Shown here: positions 16,190 through 25,400 of the stretch, in pieces
Layout of the letters: each line of letters begins with the position of its first letter
Numbering within the stretch: position 1 is the stretch's first letter
NCBI GenBank assembly: GCA_031405895.1
Contig: JANOFL010000142.1
Location: 1 to 64,000, forward strand
Source of the DNA: BJ22 sp031405895
GTDB lineage: Bacteria; Planctomycetota; Planctomycetia; Pirellulales; Pirellulaceae
Length of the DNA stretch: 64,000 bases
Direction of reading: 5' to 3'
The notes under the pieces: generated by a model
Seen by the model: the letters and a program-made list of their open reading frames with translations, nothing else
Databases searched by the model: none
Told to the model about the DNA's origin: nothing
Program-made: the position numbers and the translations under genes

Positions 16190-18913
16190 TCAGGCAATGC
16201 AGTTGCCGGTTTCTTTCAGGGTAACCGACATATAGTCGTGGAAGGTCTCGATTCCCTGTCCCGCACTTCCGACTGCGCCGGGACGGTCGGTATAGACCAT
16301 GAACCGGACGAGGCCGCTTTCATCGACGTACCGCGAGAAATCCGAACGGATGGAACCCGTCAGAGACCCATCCAGATTGCCCGCCCAGCTGTCCATGTAC
16401 CGGTTTACGCCGGTCAGTCCGTTTCCATCGCCCCAGTTCTGGGCCACGTGATCCCAGACATACAGCTCGACCTGCGTTGAGTAGTCGCCGTAGCCTTCCC
16501 ACAGCACATCGAGCTGATCCATTTCGCTGGTCGGCGAGCCCAGCTGCCAGGTAAAGACATGCGTGGACTCGTTGCTGCTGGGGCTCGGCACTGGCGCAAT
16601 GTACCGGTTCGTGTCCGCATCGTTGCCGCCCACGGCATTGGAAGTCGCCAGACGGGCATAGTTGGCAGAGGTCAGCTGGGAACTGACGGGCAACGGGTTT
16701 CCATTGACGTTGGACCAGGTGCCGGTCTGGCTGCCGTAGGCAAACCTGTCCACGCCGGAGCCGCTGGAGAAATCATGCGTGACGCGATCGCCTGACGTGA
16801 TGGAGAACGGATTGCTTTGAACCCGGGTCCTGGTTCCGCTGGCCGATATTGCGGTCAAGCGAATGACAACGGTTGGTTCACAGGACACCTGCGGCCCTGG
16901 TGTCCAAAGGTAACTGCCCGTATCGGCGGTTGATGCGATTCGCGTGAAACTCGCGCCCAGGTTGTAGGAGACGGTGATTTCAATCCTGACCGGATCGGCA
17001 TTGTTGTTGGCCATGGCTGACCATTCGATCCGGAACGGCACGGACGGCGTGAGGATTTCCCCACCCGCCGGCGAGAGCAGGTCGAGGGCCGGCGAAGCAC
17101 CGGTGTACCGGGGTACCTGCATGACGATGCAGTGAATGGCTCCCGCAGAGGGGATCACCCCTGAACTCTGGATGGGAATCACCTCCACACCAGGACCAGC
17201 CGCGGCTTGCCAGGCCTGCATGGCCTGATCGTCCCGGCTGTTGTAAGCCGAATTCCCTCCCGGCTTGTACGCGGTGCCGTACACGGGAACAAAGAGCCGG
17301 TTGTTCACGCGGAAGGCATTGGCATAGGTGAAGTGCGTCCCACCCGAATTCCAGGCGGGAGTCCGGAACACCTCGAATCCCAGGTTCTGCATGTAGCCAA
17401 CGGCATTATTGGTGACCTCGATGGCCGTGCTGTTGGAGCCGGGCAGGAACTCCGAGATGACCACCGTATCCGCGTCGACCAGGTACATCCACATGTCGAT
17501 GTGCCCGGTGGCATCGACCGACGAAGGCAATTGTGGCAGCACGTGCAGGGTGTCGATTCCAAGGTACTGCTGGTGGAGTTCCGAAATCAGGCCTGCATCG
17601 AAACCGTCAGCGGCCGGATTGTGCGAGTTCACCAGCGCCGTCACAAACCCGCTGCGGTTGGGTCCAGGCTGAAAATTGCCGCCTGAAAAATAGAGCCCCA
17701 TATCATAGGTCGGCACCCGGAAATTGTTGTCGCCGGTCAATGTCGGAATAAAGTTGTCCAGTGGACGTGTAGGATAGTAATGGCTGTCGACAATCGCGAG
17801 GGCGTTATCCACCGTCACGAAATGCGGGCCGTAGTCGCGGATCCAGACTGAGTCCATCGGCTGGATGAAAAACTGCACGCGGGACAGGTTGGCGCCGGCG
17901 TTGATGAAGGAATTGGTCGCCGAGGTGCGCTGCGACTCGCTGGTCACCACCACATAGGCGATGTCGTCGGTGGTCGGGTCTTCCGTCAGCTCCTTGACCA
18001 TGTCAGTCACGACCGAGGAGAAGGATGCGTACGAGTAGAGCACGCCGCGCATGGGGTCATATTCAGCGGGTGATCGAACCACGCCAGTCGTCGGCCCCCT
18101 CAGCTGAACAGGGTTACTGATGGCGTAGGGCAACCGCGGTTGTCCCGGCACTTGGTCGTTGCGGCGGCCAAGAAGTTCCGCCGGCAATCGATGTTGACTC
18201 TCGCTGCCCGCTGGCGGGGTTTCCGCTGAAAGTCCGCTGGACGCGTCCCTTGACGCGTTCAAGGCAGAGACCCATGCTCCGTCCGAAGCGCTGGCAGGAG
18301 TACCGGCTGCGGCGAGGTGCCCAGTCGATGCTCCCACGTTCATCTGCAGACCTGACCCGACGCTGCCCTGGCCGGCTCCGGGAAGAATGGGAGACCCAAC
18401 GGCGACGAATCCCGCCTTGAACGATTGGCGCACCGGCCCAGAAGCAGGACGAGACCATCGGCCGCCCGCATTTCGGCCTGATTCAGCTCCGGCCAGTGCC
18501 TTGAATTCCGACCCAGCCAGAGGCGAAAGATCTTCAAGGCCATTCCCGGCAGTTCCTCCAATGCTCAAGTCCGTCCGCAATCCTCTCAGGGAATGCTGCA
18601 GGCCGGTGGTCACATCGGCAGAAAGATCGAGGACGGTCTCCCGATCGCCCCAAATGTCAACCAGTGACTGGTCCAGGAGCTCCGGGCCGGAGGCTTTCAC
18701 TCCCAGCGCCAGCGACTCTGGGCGTGATCGGCTATCGCCTGCAACCTGCGGTGCTCCGCTGTCCAGATCCTGTTGCACGTTTCCAACTGGTGCCAGGCCC
18801 GGATCGAGCAATGAACCAGGTGCCAGACGACCTTCAAGAATCACATAGCCGAAAGTGGGAAACCGCTGAAATCGATTCTTCGATTGCGGATGAGTTCGTC
18901 TTTTCCTGGCCAT
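16190..18913 (-). CDS. Large secreted agmatine/peptidyl-arginine deiminase-like protein
   Basis: The protein has 907 residues. The start follows GAGGAAGG. The N-terminus is basic with LEGRLAPGSLL, a planctomycete surface-protein motif, then about 230 low-complexity residues. A deiminase domain (about 275-600) shows the Asp in SVWIRDYGPHF, His471 in TGHIDMW, and Cys595 in GAIHCIVMQVPR, the expected order of catalytic residues in the Porphyromonas-type PAD/agmatine deiminase family. An Ig-like domain follows (LSPAGGEILTPSVPFRIEWS), and then a beta-rich C-terminal domain. The likely reaction is hydrolysis of a guanidino group with release of ammonia. The free substrate versus peptide-arginine question is open. 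Confidence 0.8.
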   Translation of the reverse strand: MARKRRTHPQSKNRFQRFPTFGYVILEGRLAPGSLLDPGLAPVGNVQQDLDSGAPQVAGDSRSRPESLALGVKASGPELLDQSLVDIWGDRETVLDLSADVTTGLQHSLRGLRTDLSIGGTAGNGLEDLSPLAGSEFKALAGAESGRNAGGRWSRPASGPVRQSFKAGFVAVGSPILPGAGQGSVGSGLQMNVGASTGHLAAAGTPASASDGAWVSALNASRDASSGLSAETPPAGSESQHRLPAELLGRRNDQVPGQPRLPYAISNPVQLRGPTTGVVRSPAEYDPMRGVLYSYASFSSVVTDMVKELTEDPTTDDIAYVVVTSESQRTSATNSFINAGANLSRVQFFIQPMDSVWIRDYGPHFVTVDNALAIVDSHYYPTRPLDNFIPTLTGDNNFRVPTYDMGLYFSGGNFQPGPNRSGFVTALVNSHNPAADGFDAGLISELHQQYLGIDTLHVLPQLPSSVDATGHIDMWMYLVDADTVVISEFLPGSNSTAIEVTNNAVGYMQNLGFEVFRTPAWNSGGTHFTYANAFRVNNRLFVPVYGTAYKPGGNSAYNSRDDQAMQAWQAAAGPGVEVIPIQSSGVIPSAGAIHCIVMQVPRYTGASPALDLLSPAGGEILTPSVPFRIEWSAMANNNADPVRIEITVSYNLGASFTRIASTADTGSYLWTPGPQVSCEPTVVIRLTAISASGTRTRVQSNPFSITSGDRVTHDFSSGSGVDRFAYGSQTGTWSNVNGNPLPVSSQLTSANYARLATSNAVGGNDADTNRYIAPVPSPSSNESTHVFTWQLGSPTSEMDQLDVLWEGYGDYSTQVELYVWDHVAQNWGDGNGLTGVNRYMDSWAGNLDGSLTGSIRSDFSRYVDESGLVRFMVYTDRPGAVGSAGQGIETFHDYMSVTLKETGNCIA

Positions 18914-19117
18914 GGCCTTCCTCGCCTGTGAATCGATCCGGACGCCTGAACGGATTCAATGGTACTTAGGGCCATCCGACGGCACCAGTACATCCATGGC
19001 CGGCCAGCGCACCACGACCGAAATCGTCAAGGCTGGTTGAGCCATGCATTCGAGAGTGGTTGCATGAGGCCAGCGAGAGCGCGACTGTTGAAGCTTGGCA
19101 AAGTCATTCGGAAGTGG

Positions 19118-19139
19118 TGCGTTTCACGCACCCTACTTT
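19118..19139. repeat. TAGGGTGCGT intergenic repeat (family D)
   Basis: GTGCGTTTCACGCACCCTACTT is a short palindrome just outside the stop of the DUF1801 gene. Related copies occur at 22775-22824, 53648 and 53810. The rest of the 219-bp gap upstream shows nothing clear. Confidence 0.7.
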
Positions 19140-19522
19140 AGCCGTTCGAGGCGGCCTTTGCGTTTCACGATGTTCTTGTAGTCCCACTGGATCTCACGGC
19201 ACTTGCCGAGCCAGCGGCGGAGGTTGCGGACTTTCACCTGGTCGACGGCCGTGAAGCGGGCTTCGGCGGCCTTGATGGAGCCTTCGTTCGCCAGCCCCGG
19301 CTCGTCAAACGACTGGCCACTCCAGAACAGCAGCCGGATACAGTTTTTCAGTTTGCTGTAACCGACGACGGGGTTGCCGTCGAGAAACCAGACCGGATGC
19401 GCGTGCCAGATCCGGTTTTCAGCCTCCGGCAGTTTCCGGTCGATCTCCGCGGCCAGCAGATCGCAAATCGCCTGGTCGGCGGTTGAAAGGGCACTGTTGT
19501 ATTTCGCCGTATCTGGTTGCAT
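19133..19522 (-). CDS. DUF1801-domain protein
   Basis: The protein has 129 residues, read from the ATG at 19522, which follows CTGGAGA. A start at 19612 is possible but lacks a ribosome site. The core (ENRIWHAHPVWFLDGNPVVGYSKLKNCIRLLFWSGQSF) and the closing VRNLRRWLGKCREIQWDYKNIVKR fit the DUF1801/YdhG-like fold, a small cytoplasmic protein of unknown biochemical role. It lies 113 bp downstream of an MmcQ/YjbR-like gene on the same strand, and the two may be co-transcribed. Families of this kind often sit together. Confidence 0.7.
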   Translation of the reverse strand: MQPDTAKYNSALSTADQAICDLLAAEIDRKLPEAENRIWHAHPVWFLDGNPVVGYSKLKNCIRLLFWSGQSFDEPGLANEGSIKAAEARFTAVDQVKVRNLRRWLGKCREIQWDYKNIVKRKGRLERLK

Positions 19523-19635
19523 GGGGAATCTCCAGGAATTGCCTGACAGTTTGTGGGGACCTGAGTGTCCGCGCGGTTTCCCATTGCCCCTTTCAGCGAT
19601 GTCCAGCTTCATTCAGGACTGGGTGCCGCGAATGA

Positions 19636-20049
19636 TCACCTGGTTCGCTTCCGGTTCTTGCGGGAACGGTCGCCGGTCTTGCCATCGTTGTCAGGGCAAG
19701 CCTTTGGGCCGTCGAGCCGGCGTTTGGCGTTGGCGGCGAGTTCCTGCGCCATCGCGTGGGCCAGGTTCATGGCCGGACGGACCAGAGCGACGCGCGCGGG
19801 CTTGAGCCGGACATGGGTGCAGCCGGACTTGCCCCACTGACCGCGGGCCGGAAAGAAAATGTCGGGTTCCGAAGTGAGGAAAACCCTCTGCTGTTCGGGT
19901 TCCAGACGCACCATCCCGCAGGTTTCGTCAGGTGCCCCGAGCGTCGCGAAAATTCTGCCCGCAACGCGGAAGTCGGGATGCCCCATATGGGAAGCTTCGA
20001 TCACGCCTTCCAGCGCGAGAGCCATTTTGCGGAACGCGGCGGGGGTCAT
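19636..20049 (-). CDS. MmcQ/YjbR-family protein
   Basis: The protein has 137 residues. The N-terminal RKMALALEGVIEASHMGHPDFRVAGRIFATL and the central strand pattern with WGKSGCTHVRL match the MmcQ/YjbR (CyaY-like fold, DNA-binding-like) family. The C-terminus has a lysine/arginine-rich tail (KTGDRSRKNRKRTR) that could contact nucleic acid. No clear ribosome site precedes it. The 438-bp region from 20050 to the PQQ-repeat gene holds no recognisable gene or repeat. Confidence 0.75.
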   Translation of the reverse strand: MTPAAFRKMALALEGVIEASHMGHPDFRVAGRIFATLGAPDETCGMVRLEPEQQRVFLTSEPDIFFPARGQWGKSGCTHVRLKPARVALVRPAMNLAHAMAQELAANAKRRLDGPKACPDNDGKTGDRSRKNRKRTR

Positions 20050-20487
20050 GGCTGGTGTTTGTGAAAAGCGGGCTGGTTCGTCTGCATGCCATCCTACCTA
20101 CCAGGTCCGCTACTCGGTCCGGGGCTCCGCCCTGGACCGCAATGACCAGAGGCTCAGCCTCAAGTGCATGGGATCGCGCGGAATGCGGACTCGCAGGAAG
20201 GAGGTCGGAAGGCAGCGCCTTTGGTCAGTGCGTTCCACGGCAGGAGCCGTGGAACGAGTCAAACGAGAAAAGCGAGAAACTGTGTCTGTACGAAGCGTGC
20301 GCATTTCGTCGCAGCTGCGGTTGACGCGGGCCGGTTCCACGCGGTGGAAATCGACTGACCGTTGTGCAATACTCAAACGGCCCGGAGAGGGGTGCCGCAG
20401 TCCCGGTGGGCGGCCGGATGCAATGTCGATCAACGAACCACACGCCGGCCCATTCAAGGCCGCAAGCAATCGAGGGGAAAGCGTTTC

Positions 20488-22776
20488 ATGCCTGGTTTGA
20501 ATGCAGTTCACGGAATGGTCAAGCGAACCCATACAGCGATTGCGACCGGCAGTGGCTCCAGCCCGCAGTACGCAGGGAAAGGACGCGCGTGGCGTTGGTC
20601 CCCGAGCCTGCTCGTCGTTCTGTTCTCGGCCTTTACCACCCTGTCATCGGCCGACGAACCGCTCGACTGGCATCGCTGGCGCGGGCCGGAAATGAATGGC
20701 ATGTCGCGGGAGAAGAATCTGCCCGAAACGTGGTCGCCGAAAGGCGAAAACCTGCTTTGGCGGAAGGCCGAATACGGCACCCGTTGCTCGCCGATCGTGA
20801 TGAACGACCGGGTTTACTTCATCTGCCGCGACAAACCGGAAACAACGCAGGAAGGCGAAAAAACCGTCTGCCTCGACGCAAAAACCGGCGAACTGCTTTG
20901 GGAAAGCGTTCATAACATGTTCCTCACCGACGCGCCGGCCGAGCGGGTGGGCTGGGCGAGCTGCGTGGGCGACCCGGAGACGGGCAACATCTACGCACTC
21001 GGCCTGGGCTGTCTCTTCCAGTGCCTCAACGGCGAGACCGGCGAAGTCATCTGGCAGCGGCCGATGAGCGAAGAGTACGGCTTGCTGAGTACCTACGGCG
21101 GGCGGACCAACGTTCCCGAAATTTTCGAGAACCTCGTCATCATCAGCGGTGTGATGACGCAATGGGGCGAGAACGCGGTCCCGGCCCATCGGCTGGTCGC
21201 CTTCAACAAACTGACCGGCGAGCCGGTCTGGCTGATGAGCACCCGCATCCGGCCGGAAGACACGACTTACAGCACGCCGGTTTTCACGACGTTCAACGGC
21301 CAGGCGGCACTCGTGGTCGGATCGGCCGACGGCGCGACCTACGCGATCCAGCCGCGGACCGGCAAAGTGATCTGGAAGTACGACGTCTCGCCGCGCGGCT
21401 TCAACACAACTCCACTCGTCGTCGACAACACAGTCTACTGTGCCCACGCCGAGAAAAACCGCTCGGACATGAACGTGCTCGGCGCGGCCTTTGCCATCGA
21501 CGGCCGGATGACGGGCGAGATCAAGGAAGACCAGATCCTCTGGAAGAATCTTTCCCGCGCGGTCAGCCGCAGCTCGCCCCTGATGGTCGATGGTCGGCTC
21601 TATTTGGTCGAGGACGGCGGCTCGCTGCTTTGTATCGACCCGAAAACGGGTGCAGTGCTCTTCGAAAAGAAGGTCGGCCGGATCATGTTCGGCTCGCTCG
21701 TCTACGGCGACGGCAAAATCTATTGTGCCGAGGCGACCGGAAACTTCTGGATTTTCAAACCCACGGCGGATGGCCTTGAAGAACTCTGCCGGGTCCGGCT
21801 GAACAACGAAGAGATTCTTTCCTCACCCGCGATCTGCAACGGCCGGATCTACCTGACAACCCTCGAAGCGATCTACTGCATCGGCAACGAGTCGGCCAAG
21901 GTCGAAGCCGAACCGGTCCCGCCACCGGCCCCTGAAACTCCGGTCGATGCCAACGATGCGGTGGCCCACATCCAGGTCGTGCCGGTGGAGGCTCTGCTCA
22001 GTCCGGGTGAAGCGGTCCAGTACCGGGTCGAGACCTTCAATGCCAACGGCCAGTCGCTGGGCACGCGCGCGGCCGAGTTTTCACTGGAAGGCGACGGTGC
22101 TCTGGCAGCTGGCAAGTTCACGGCTCCGGCCGACGGCGTGCATCGCGTGATCAAGATCACCGCCAAAGTGGGAGAGCTGACCAGCGTGGCCCGGGCCCGG
22201 ATCATTCCGCCCTTGCCGTGGAGTTTTGATTTCAACGATGGCCAGGTTCCATCGAGCTGGATCGGGACGGCTTACCGGCACCAGCCCAAGGAGTTTGATG
22301 GCGAAAAGTGCCTGGTAAAGATCAGCACGATTCCGAAGGGGACCCGCAGCCAGAGCTGGATGGGGCACACGACCCATCACGACTACACGATTCAGGGCGA
22401 TTTCCACGCCACGGGCGACCCCGACCGCCGGCCCGACATGGGGCTGATCAACCAGCGCTACACGCTCGACCTGATGGGCAAGAACCTGCTGCAGATCCGC
22501 TCGTGGACGTCGCGGCGGGAACTGCGTTTTGCCAAGACCATCGACTTTCCGTGGCAGGCCGGCCAGTGGTACACGCTCAAGTTCCAGAGCGAAACCGGCG
22601 ACGGTGGCGTCACGCTCCGCGGCAAGGTCTGGAAACGGGGCGAAGCCGAACCGGCCGCCTGGATGATCGAGGCCACCGACGCGACCCCCAACCTGAACGG
22701 CAGCCCCGGCCTGTTCGGAAATTCCAGCCTCGCCGAATACTACATCGACAACATCAAGGTTTTTTCCAACCAGTAG
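20488..22776 (+). CDS. Secreted PQQ-like beta-propeller protein with C-terminal jelly-roll-like domain
   Basis: The protein has 762 residues. The start at 20488 follows GAGGGGAAA. A signal/anchor segment (WSPSLLVVLFSAFTTLSS) precedes DEPLDWHRWRGPEMNGMSREKNLPETW, the classic entry to planctomycete PQQ propellers. Repeats with a CLDAKTGELLW-like core (CLNGETGEVIW, AFNKLTGEPVW, AIQPRTGKVIW, CIDPKTGAVLF) follow to about residue 470. An Ig-like stretch (about 480-570) and a C-terminal domain (FDFNDGQVPSSW...YYIDNIKVF) resemble concanavalin-like domains. Such proteins may bind carbohydrates or act as scaffolds. True PQQ dehydrogenase active-site residues are not evident. It is probably co-transcribed with the next gene. 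Confidence 0.82.
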   Translation: MPGLNAVHGMVKRTHTAIATGSGSSPQYAGKGRAWRWSPSLLVVLFSAFTTLSSADEPLDWHRWRGPEMNGMSREKNLPETWSPKGENLLWRKAEYGTRCSPIVMNDRVYFICRDKPETTQEGEKTVCLDAKTGELLWESVHNMFLTDAPAERVGWASCVGDPETGNIYALGLGCLFQCLNGETGEVIWQRPMSEEYGLLSTYGGRTNVPEIFENLVIISGVMTQWGENAVPAHRLVAFNKLTGEPVWLMSTRIRPEDTTYSTPVFTTFNGQAALVVGSADGATYAIQPRTGKVIWKYDVSPRGFNTTPLVVDNTVYCAHAEKNRSDMNVLGAAFAIDGRMTGEIKEDQILWKNLSRAVSRSSPLMVDGRLYLVEDGGSLLCIDPKTGAVLFEKKVGRIMFGSLVYGDGKIYCAEATGNFWIFKPTADGLEELCRVRLNNEEILSSPAICNGRIYLTTLEAIYCIGNESAKVEAEPVPPPAPETPVDANDAVAHIQVVPVEALLSPGEAVQYRVETFNANGQSLGTRAAEFSLEGDGALAAGKFTAPADGVHRVIKITAKVGELTSVARARIIPPLPWSFDFNDGQVPSSWIGTAYRHQPKEFDGEKCLVKISTIPKGTRSQSWMGHTTHHDYTIQGDFHATGDPDRRPDMGLINQRYTLDLMGKNLLQIRSWTSRRELRFAKTIDFPWQAGQWYTLKFQSETGDGGVTLRGKVWKRGEAEPAAWMIEATDATPNLNGSPGLFGNSSLAEYYIDNIKVFSNQ

Positions 22777-22824
22777 GGTGCGTGAAACGCACCAAGTCCA
22801 TTTGTAGGGTGCGTGCAACGCACC
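22775..22824. repeat. Tandem TAGGGTGCGT repeats (family D)
   Basis: Two copies of the palindrome GTAGGGTGCGTGAAACGCACC, the second with CAACGCACC, lie side by side between the two PQQ-repeat genes. The first base pair overlaps the stop codon of the upstream gene. Confidence 0.8.
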
Positions 22825-22875
22825 AGTTTCCGCCCAATCCCACCGCCCGCAATCTCCCGCCGGAGTTTTCAGTCC

Positions 22876-24573
22876 ATGTCGTTTCGCTTTTTGACAACTG
22901 TTGTTCTTGTCGTCACGGTTGCAGCCGGATCACTCACAGCCCAGCAGCCTTCCGACCAGGCCGCGCTCGCCCGGGAGGCGATTGCCGATCTCAAGGTCGG
23001 CCCGGCCGATTGCCCCCAGTGGCAGGTCTCCCCGCTGCGGAACAACGTCGTCCAGTCGGAGAAGATCCCGACCACTTGGGACATCGAAAGCGGCGAGAAC
23101 ATCGTCTGGTCGATGCCGCTGGGCTCGGAAACCTATGGCAACCCGATCGTCGCGAACGGGAAGGTCTACGTCGGGACCAATAACGGGTCGGGCTACATCA
23201 AGCGTTACCCCAGCACCACCGACCTTGGCGTGCTGCTCTGTTTTGACGAGGCCACGGGAAAATTTCTCTGGCAGCATTCAAGCGAAAAGCTGCCGACCGG
23301 CCGCGTGCACGACTGGCCCGACCAGGGGATCTGCTCGGCCCCGCTGATCGACGGCGACCGGCTCTGGTTCGTCAGTAGCCGCGGCGAAGTCCTTTGCCTC
23401 GACACCGAAGGCTTCCTCGACGGCGAAAACGATGGCCCCTTCACGACCGAGGCCGAGCTGGTTGCCAAGGACGCCGAAGTCGTCCAGGAGCAGGAAGCCG
23501 ATGTCGTCTGGAAGCTGAACATGATGAAGGAACTCAATGTCTCCCAGCACAACATGTGCAGCTGTTCGATGACCAGCGCCGGCGACCTGCTCTTCGTCAA
23601 CACCTCCAACGGCGTCGATGAAGGCCACGTCAACCTGCCCGCCGAAGACGCCCCCAGCTTCCTCTGTCTGAAGCGAAGCACGGGTGAAGTCCTCTGGACC
23701 GACAACACGCCCGGGGCCAATGTCCTCCACGGCCAATGGTCATCGCCCGCGTACGCGGTCCTCGATGGCGTGGCCCAGGTGATTTTCGGCTCGGGCGATG
23801 GCTGGGTCTATTCGTTCGAGGCGGCCGGCGAAAACGGCCAGCCGAAAATGCTCTGGAAGTTCGACTGCAACCCGAAGAAGTCCCGCTACAAGCTGGGTGG
23901 CTCGGCGACCCGCAACCACGTGATCGGGACGCCGGTGATCTACGAGGGTCTGGTTTACGTCGGAGTCGGTGAAGACCCCGTGCACGGCGAAGGCGAAGGC
24001 CATCTCTGGTGCATCGACCCGAAGGGCCGGGGCGACATCAGCCCGACGCTGGTCTTCAATGGCGCCGACCTCGACACGCCGATTGCCCACAAGCGGCTGC
24101 AGGCCTGCGTCGAGGAAGAGGGCGACATCGAACGGCCGAACGACAACATGCACGCCGTCTGGCACTACGAGGGCAACAACATCGAGGAATTCGAGTCGAC
24201 GATGCACCGCAGCTGCGGCTCGGTCGCCATCAAGAACGACCTGCTCTACATCGCCGACTTCAGCGGCCTGTTCCACTGCCTCGATGCGAAGACCGGCGTC
24301 GCCCACTGGACCCACGACATGCTGGCCGCCTCCTGGGCCTCGCCGCTGATTGTCAACGACCGGGTCTACATCAGCAACGAGGACGGCGCGGTCTATTGCT
24401 TCGAGCTGTCGAAGGAGAAGAAGATGCTCGCCGAAAACTTCGTCGATACGGCGGTCTACACGACTCCGATTGTGGCCAACGAAAAACTCTTCATCGCCAA
24501 CCGCAACCGCCTCTTCTGCATCCAGGAAGGGGCCCAGTCAGGCGATGCCGAAACAGCCGGGGCGGGCGAGTAA
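22876..24573 (+). CDS. Secreted PQQ-like beta-propeller protein
   Basis: The protein has 565 residues. The start at 22876 has GGAG 14 bases upstream and opens with a signal peptide (MSFRFLTTVVLVVTVAAGSLTAQQ). Propeller repeats with CFDEATGKFLWQ, CLKRSTGEVLW and CLDAKTGVAHW cores run through the whole protein; it lacks the extra domains of its upstream neighbour. The NVVQSEKIPTTWDIESGENIVW entry is typical of planctomycete PQQ-repeat proteins. It lies 99 bp after the first PQQ gene, and the two probably form an operon acting at the cell surface. The ligand and reaction are unknown. Confidence 0.82.
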   Translation: MSFRFLTTVVLVVTVAAGSLTAQQPSDQAALAREAIADLKVGPADCPQWQVSPLRNNVVQSEKIPTTWDIESGENIVWSMPLGSETYGNPIVANGKVYVGTNNGSGYIKRYPSTTDLGVLLCFDEATGKFLWQHSSEKLPTGRVHDWPDQGICSAPLIDGDRLWFVSSRGEVLCLDTEGFLDGENDGPFTTEAELVAKDAEVVQEQEADVVWKLNMMKELNVSQHNMCSCSMTSAGDLLFVNTSNGVDEGHVNLPAEDAPSFLCLKRSTGEVLWTDNTPGANVLHGQWSSPAYAVLDGVAQVIFGSGDGWVYSFEAAGENGQPKMLWKFDCNPKKSRYKLGGSATRNHVIGTPVIYEGLVYVGVGEDPVHGEGEGHLWCIDPKGRGDISPTLVFNGADLDTPIAHKRLQACVEEEGDIERPNDNMHAVWHYEGNNIEEFESTMHRSCGSVAIKNDLLYIADFSGLFHCLDAKTGVAHWTHDMLAASWASPLIVNDRVYISNEDGAVYCFELSKEKKMLAENFVDTAVYTTPIVANEKLFIANRNRLFCIQEGAQSGDAETAGAGE

Positions 24574-24584
24574 TCGGCTGCGGG

Positions 24585-24840
24585 AGCAAGCAAGTTCTAT
24601 TCCGGCTCCCTCGCACGCCTCTGCTCTGAGCGGTGCGGGGAGCAAGCAAGTTCTATTCCGGCTCCCTCCCACGCCGCTGCTCTGAGCGGTGCGGGGAGCA
24701 AGCAAGTTCTATTCCGGCTCCCTCCCACGCCGCTGCTCTGAGCGGTGCGGGGAGCGGTGTGGGGAGCCCCCAAGTTCTATTCCGGCTCCCTCCCACGCCG
24801 CTGCTCTGAGCGGTGCGGGGAGGGCGGGGGGAGGGGGTGT
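24585..24840. repeat. Tandem array of 56-bp palindromic units (family E)
   Basis: Three near-identical 56-bp units (24585-24640, 24641-24696, 24697-24752) are followed by a 68-bp variant (24753-24820) and a G-rich tail. Each unit contains CGCTGCTCTGAGCGGTGCGGGG and ends in the same AGCAAGCAAGTTCTATTCCG junction. The core is the inverse of the elements at 53700-53776, 53870-53937 and 58345-58399. With no spacers between units, it is not CRISPR. It lies in the 424-bp gap after the PQQ genes, and nothing else is seen there. Confidence 0.9.
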
Positions 24841-24997
24841 CCGCGCAACTCGCAAATTCTGTGTATCGTGCCCTCCCGTCTTTCATCCAACTCATTACCT
24901 CTCGCCCGAAACTCGATTCGCCTGGAGAATGCAGGGGCTGAAAAAGTCCCGAACGCAATAGCCAGCACGGCCATCCACACTCTTCCGGAGAGACCCC

Positions 24998-25372
24998 ATG
25001 CCAGTCCTTGCATCCGAAACGGCCAGCGCGACCGCGGGCCGGGAAGGCAAAGCCTCCAGCCCGGACGGCAAGATCAACCTGAACCTTTCCCCGCCCGGGT
25101 CGAACGGCCCCGGCACCAACCCGGAGCAGTTGTTCGCGGCCGGGTACCCGGCCTGCTTCGGAGGTGCAATCGGCGCAGCGGCGAGCCTCGCGAAAACCCC
25201 CCTGAAGTCCAGTGATATCAAGGTGACTGCGACCGTGAACCTCGACAAGGACGACAGCGGCTACTTCCTCGATGTGACGCTCAACGCCGGGTTGAACGGA
25301 GTTAACCAGTTACCAAGGGCGAATGTCAGGCTGCAATCGTGCAGCCTGCAGGAAACAGGCGCATCAAACTAA
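24998..25372 (+). pseudogene. Truncated Ohr/OsmC-family peroxide-resistance gene
   Basis: The start follows GGAGAG. The N-terminal 95 residues match Ohr (SPDGKINLNLSPPG...GTNPEQLFAAGYPACFGGAIG), including the first catalytic cysteine in YPACF, and continue to GYFLDVTLNAGLNGV. After that the sequence loses all resemblance (NQLPRANVRLQSCSLQETGASN). The normal final third, with the second cysteine (HxVCPYS-type), is missing. Intact Ohr reduces organic hydroperoxides and needs both cysteines, so this copy should be inactive. The break near 25300 coincides with the start of an accessory region. Confidence 0.75.
25327..25348. repeat. Perfect hairpin at the Ohr truncation point
   Basis: CAGGCTGCA and TGCAGCCTG flank an ATCG loop. 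It lies directly after the point where Ohr homology ends and before the slipin gene. Confidence 0.7.
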
Positions 25373-25400
25373 AAACACGTTCAGCAACTGACGCTTTCAA

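Noticed and set aside
20488..24573. True PQQ-dependent dehydrogenases
   Set aside because: The propeller repeats are PQQ-like, but no tryptophan-docking active site or calcium/Asp catalytic set could be located, so only the fold is claimed.
24585..24840. Possible CRISPR array
   Set aside because: Units are directly adjacent without unique spacers, the period is 56 bp throughout, and no cas gene is nearby. It is a tandem array of a hairpin element found singly elsewhere.
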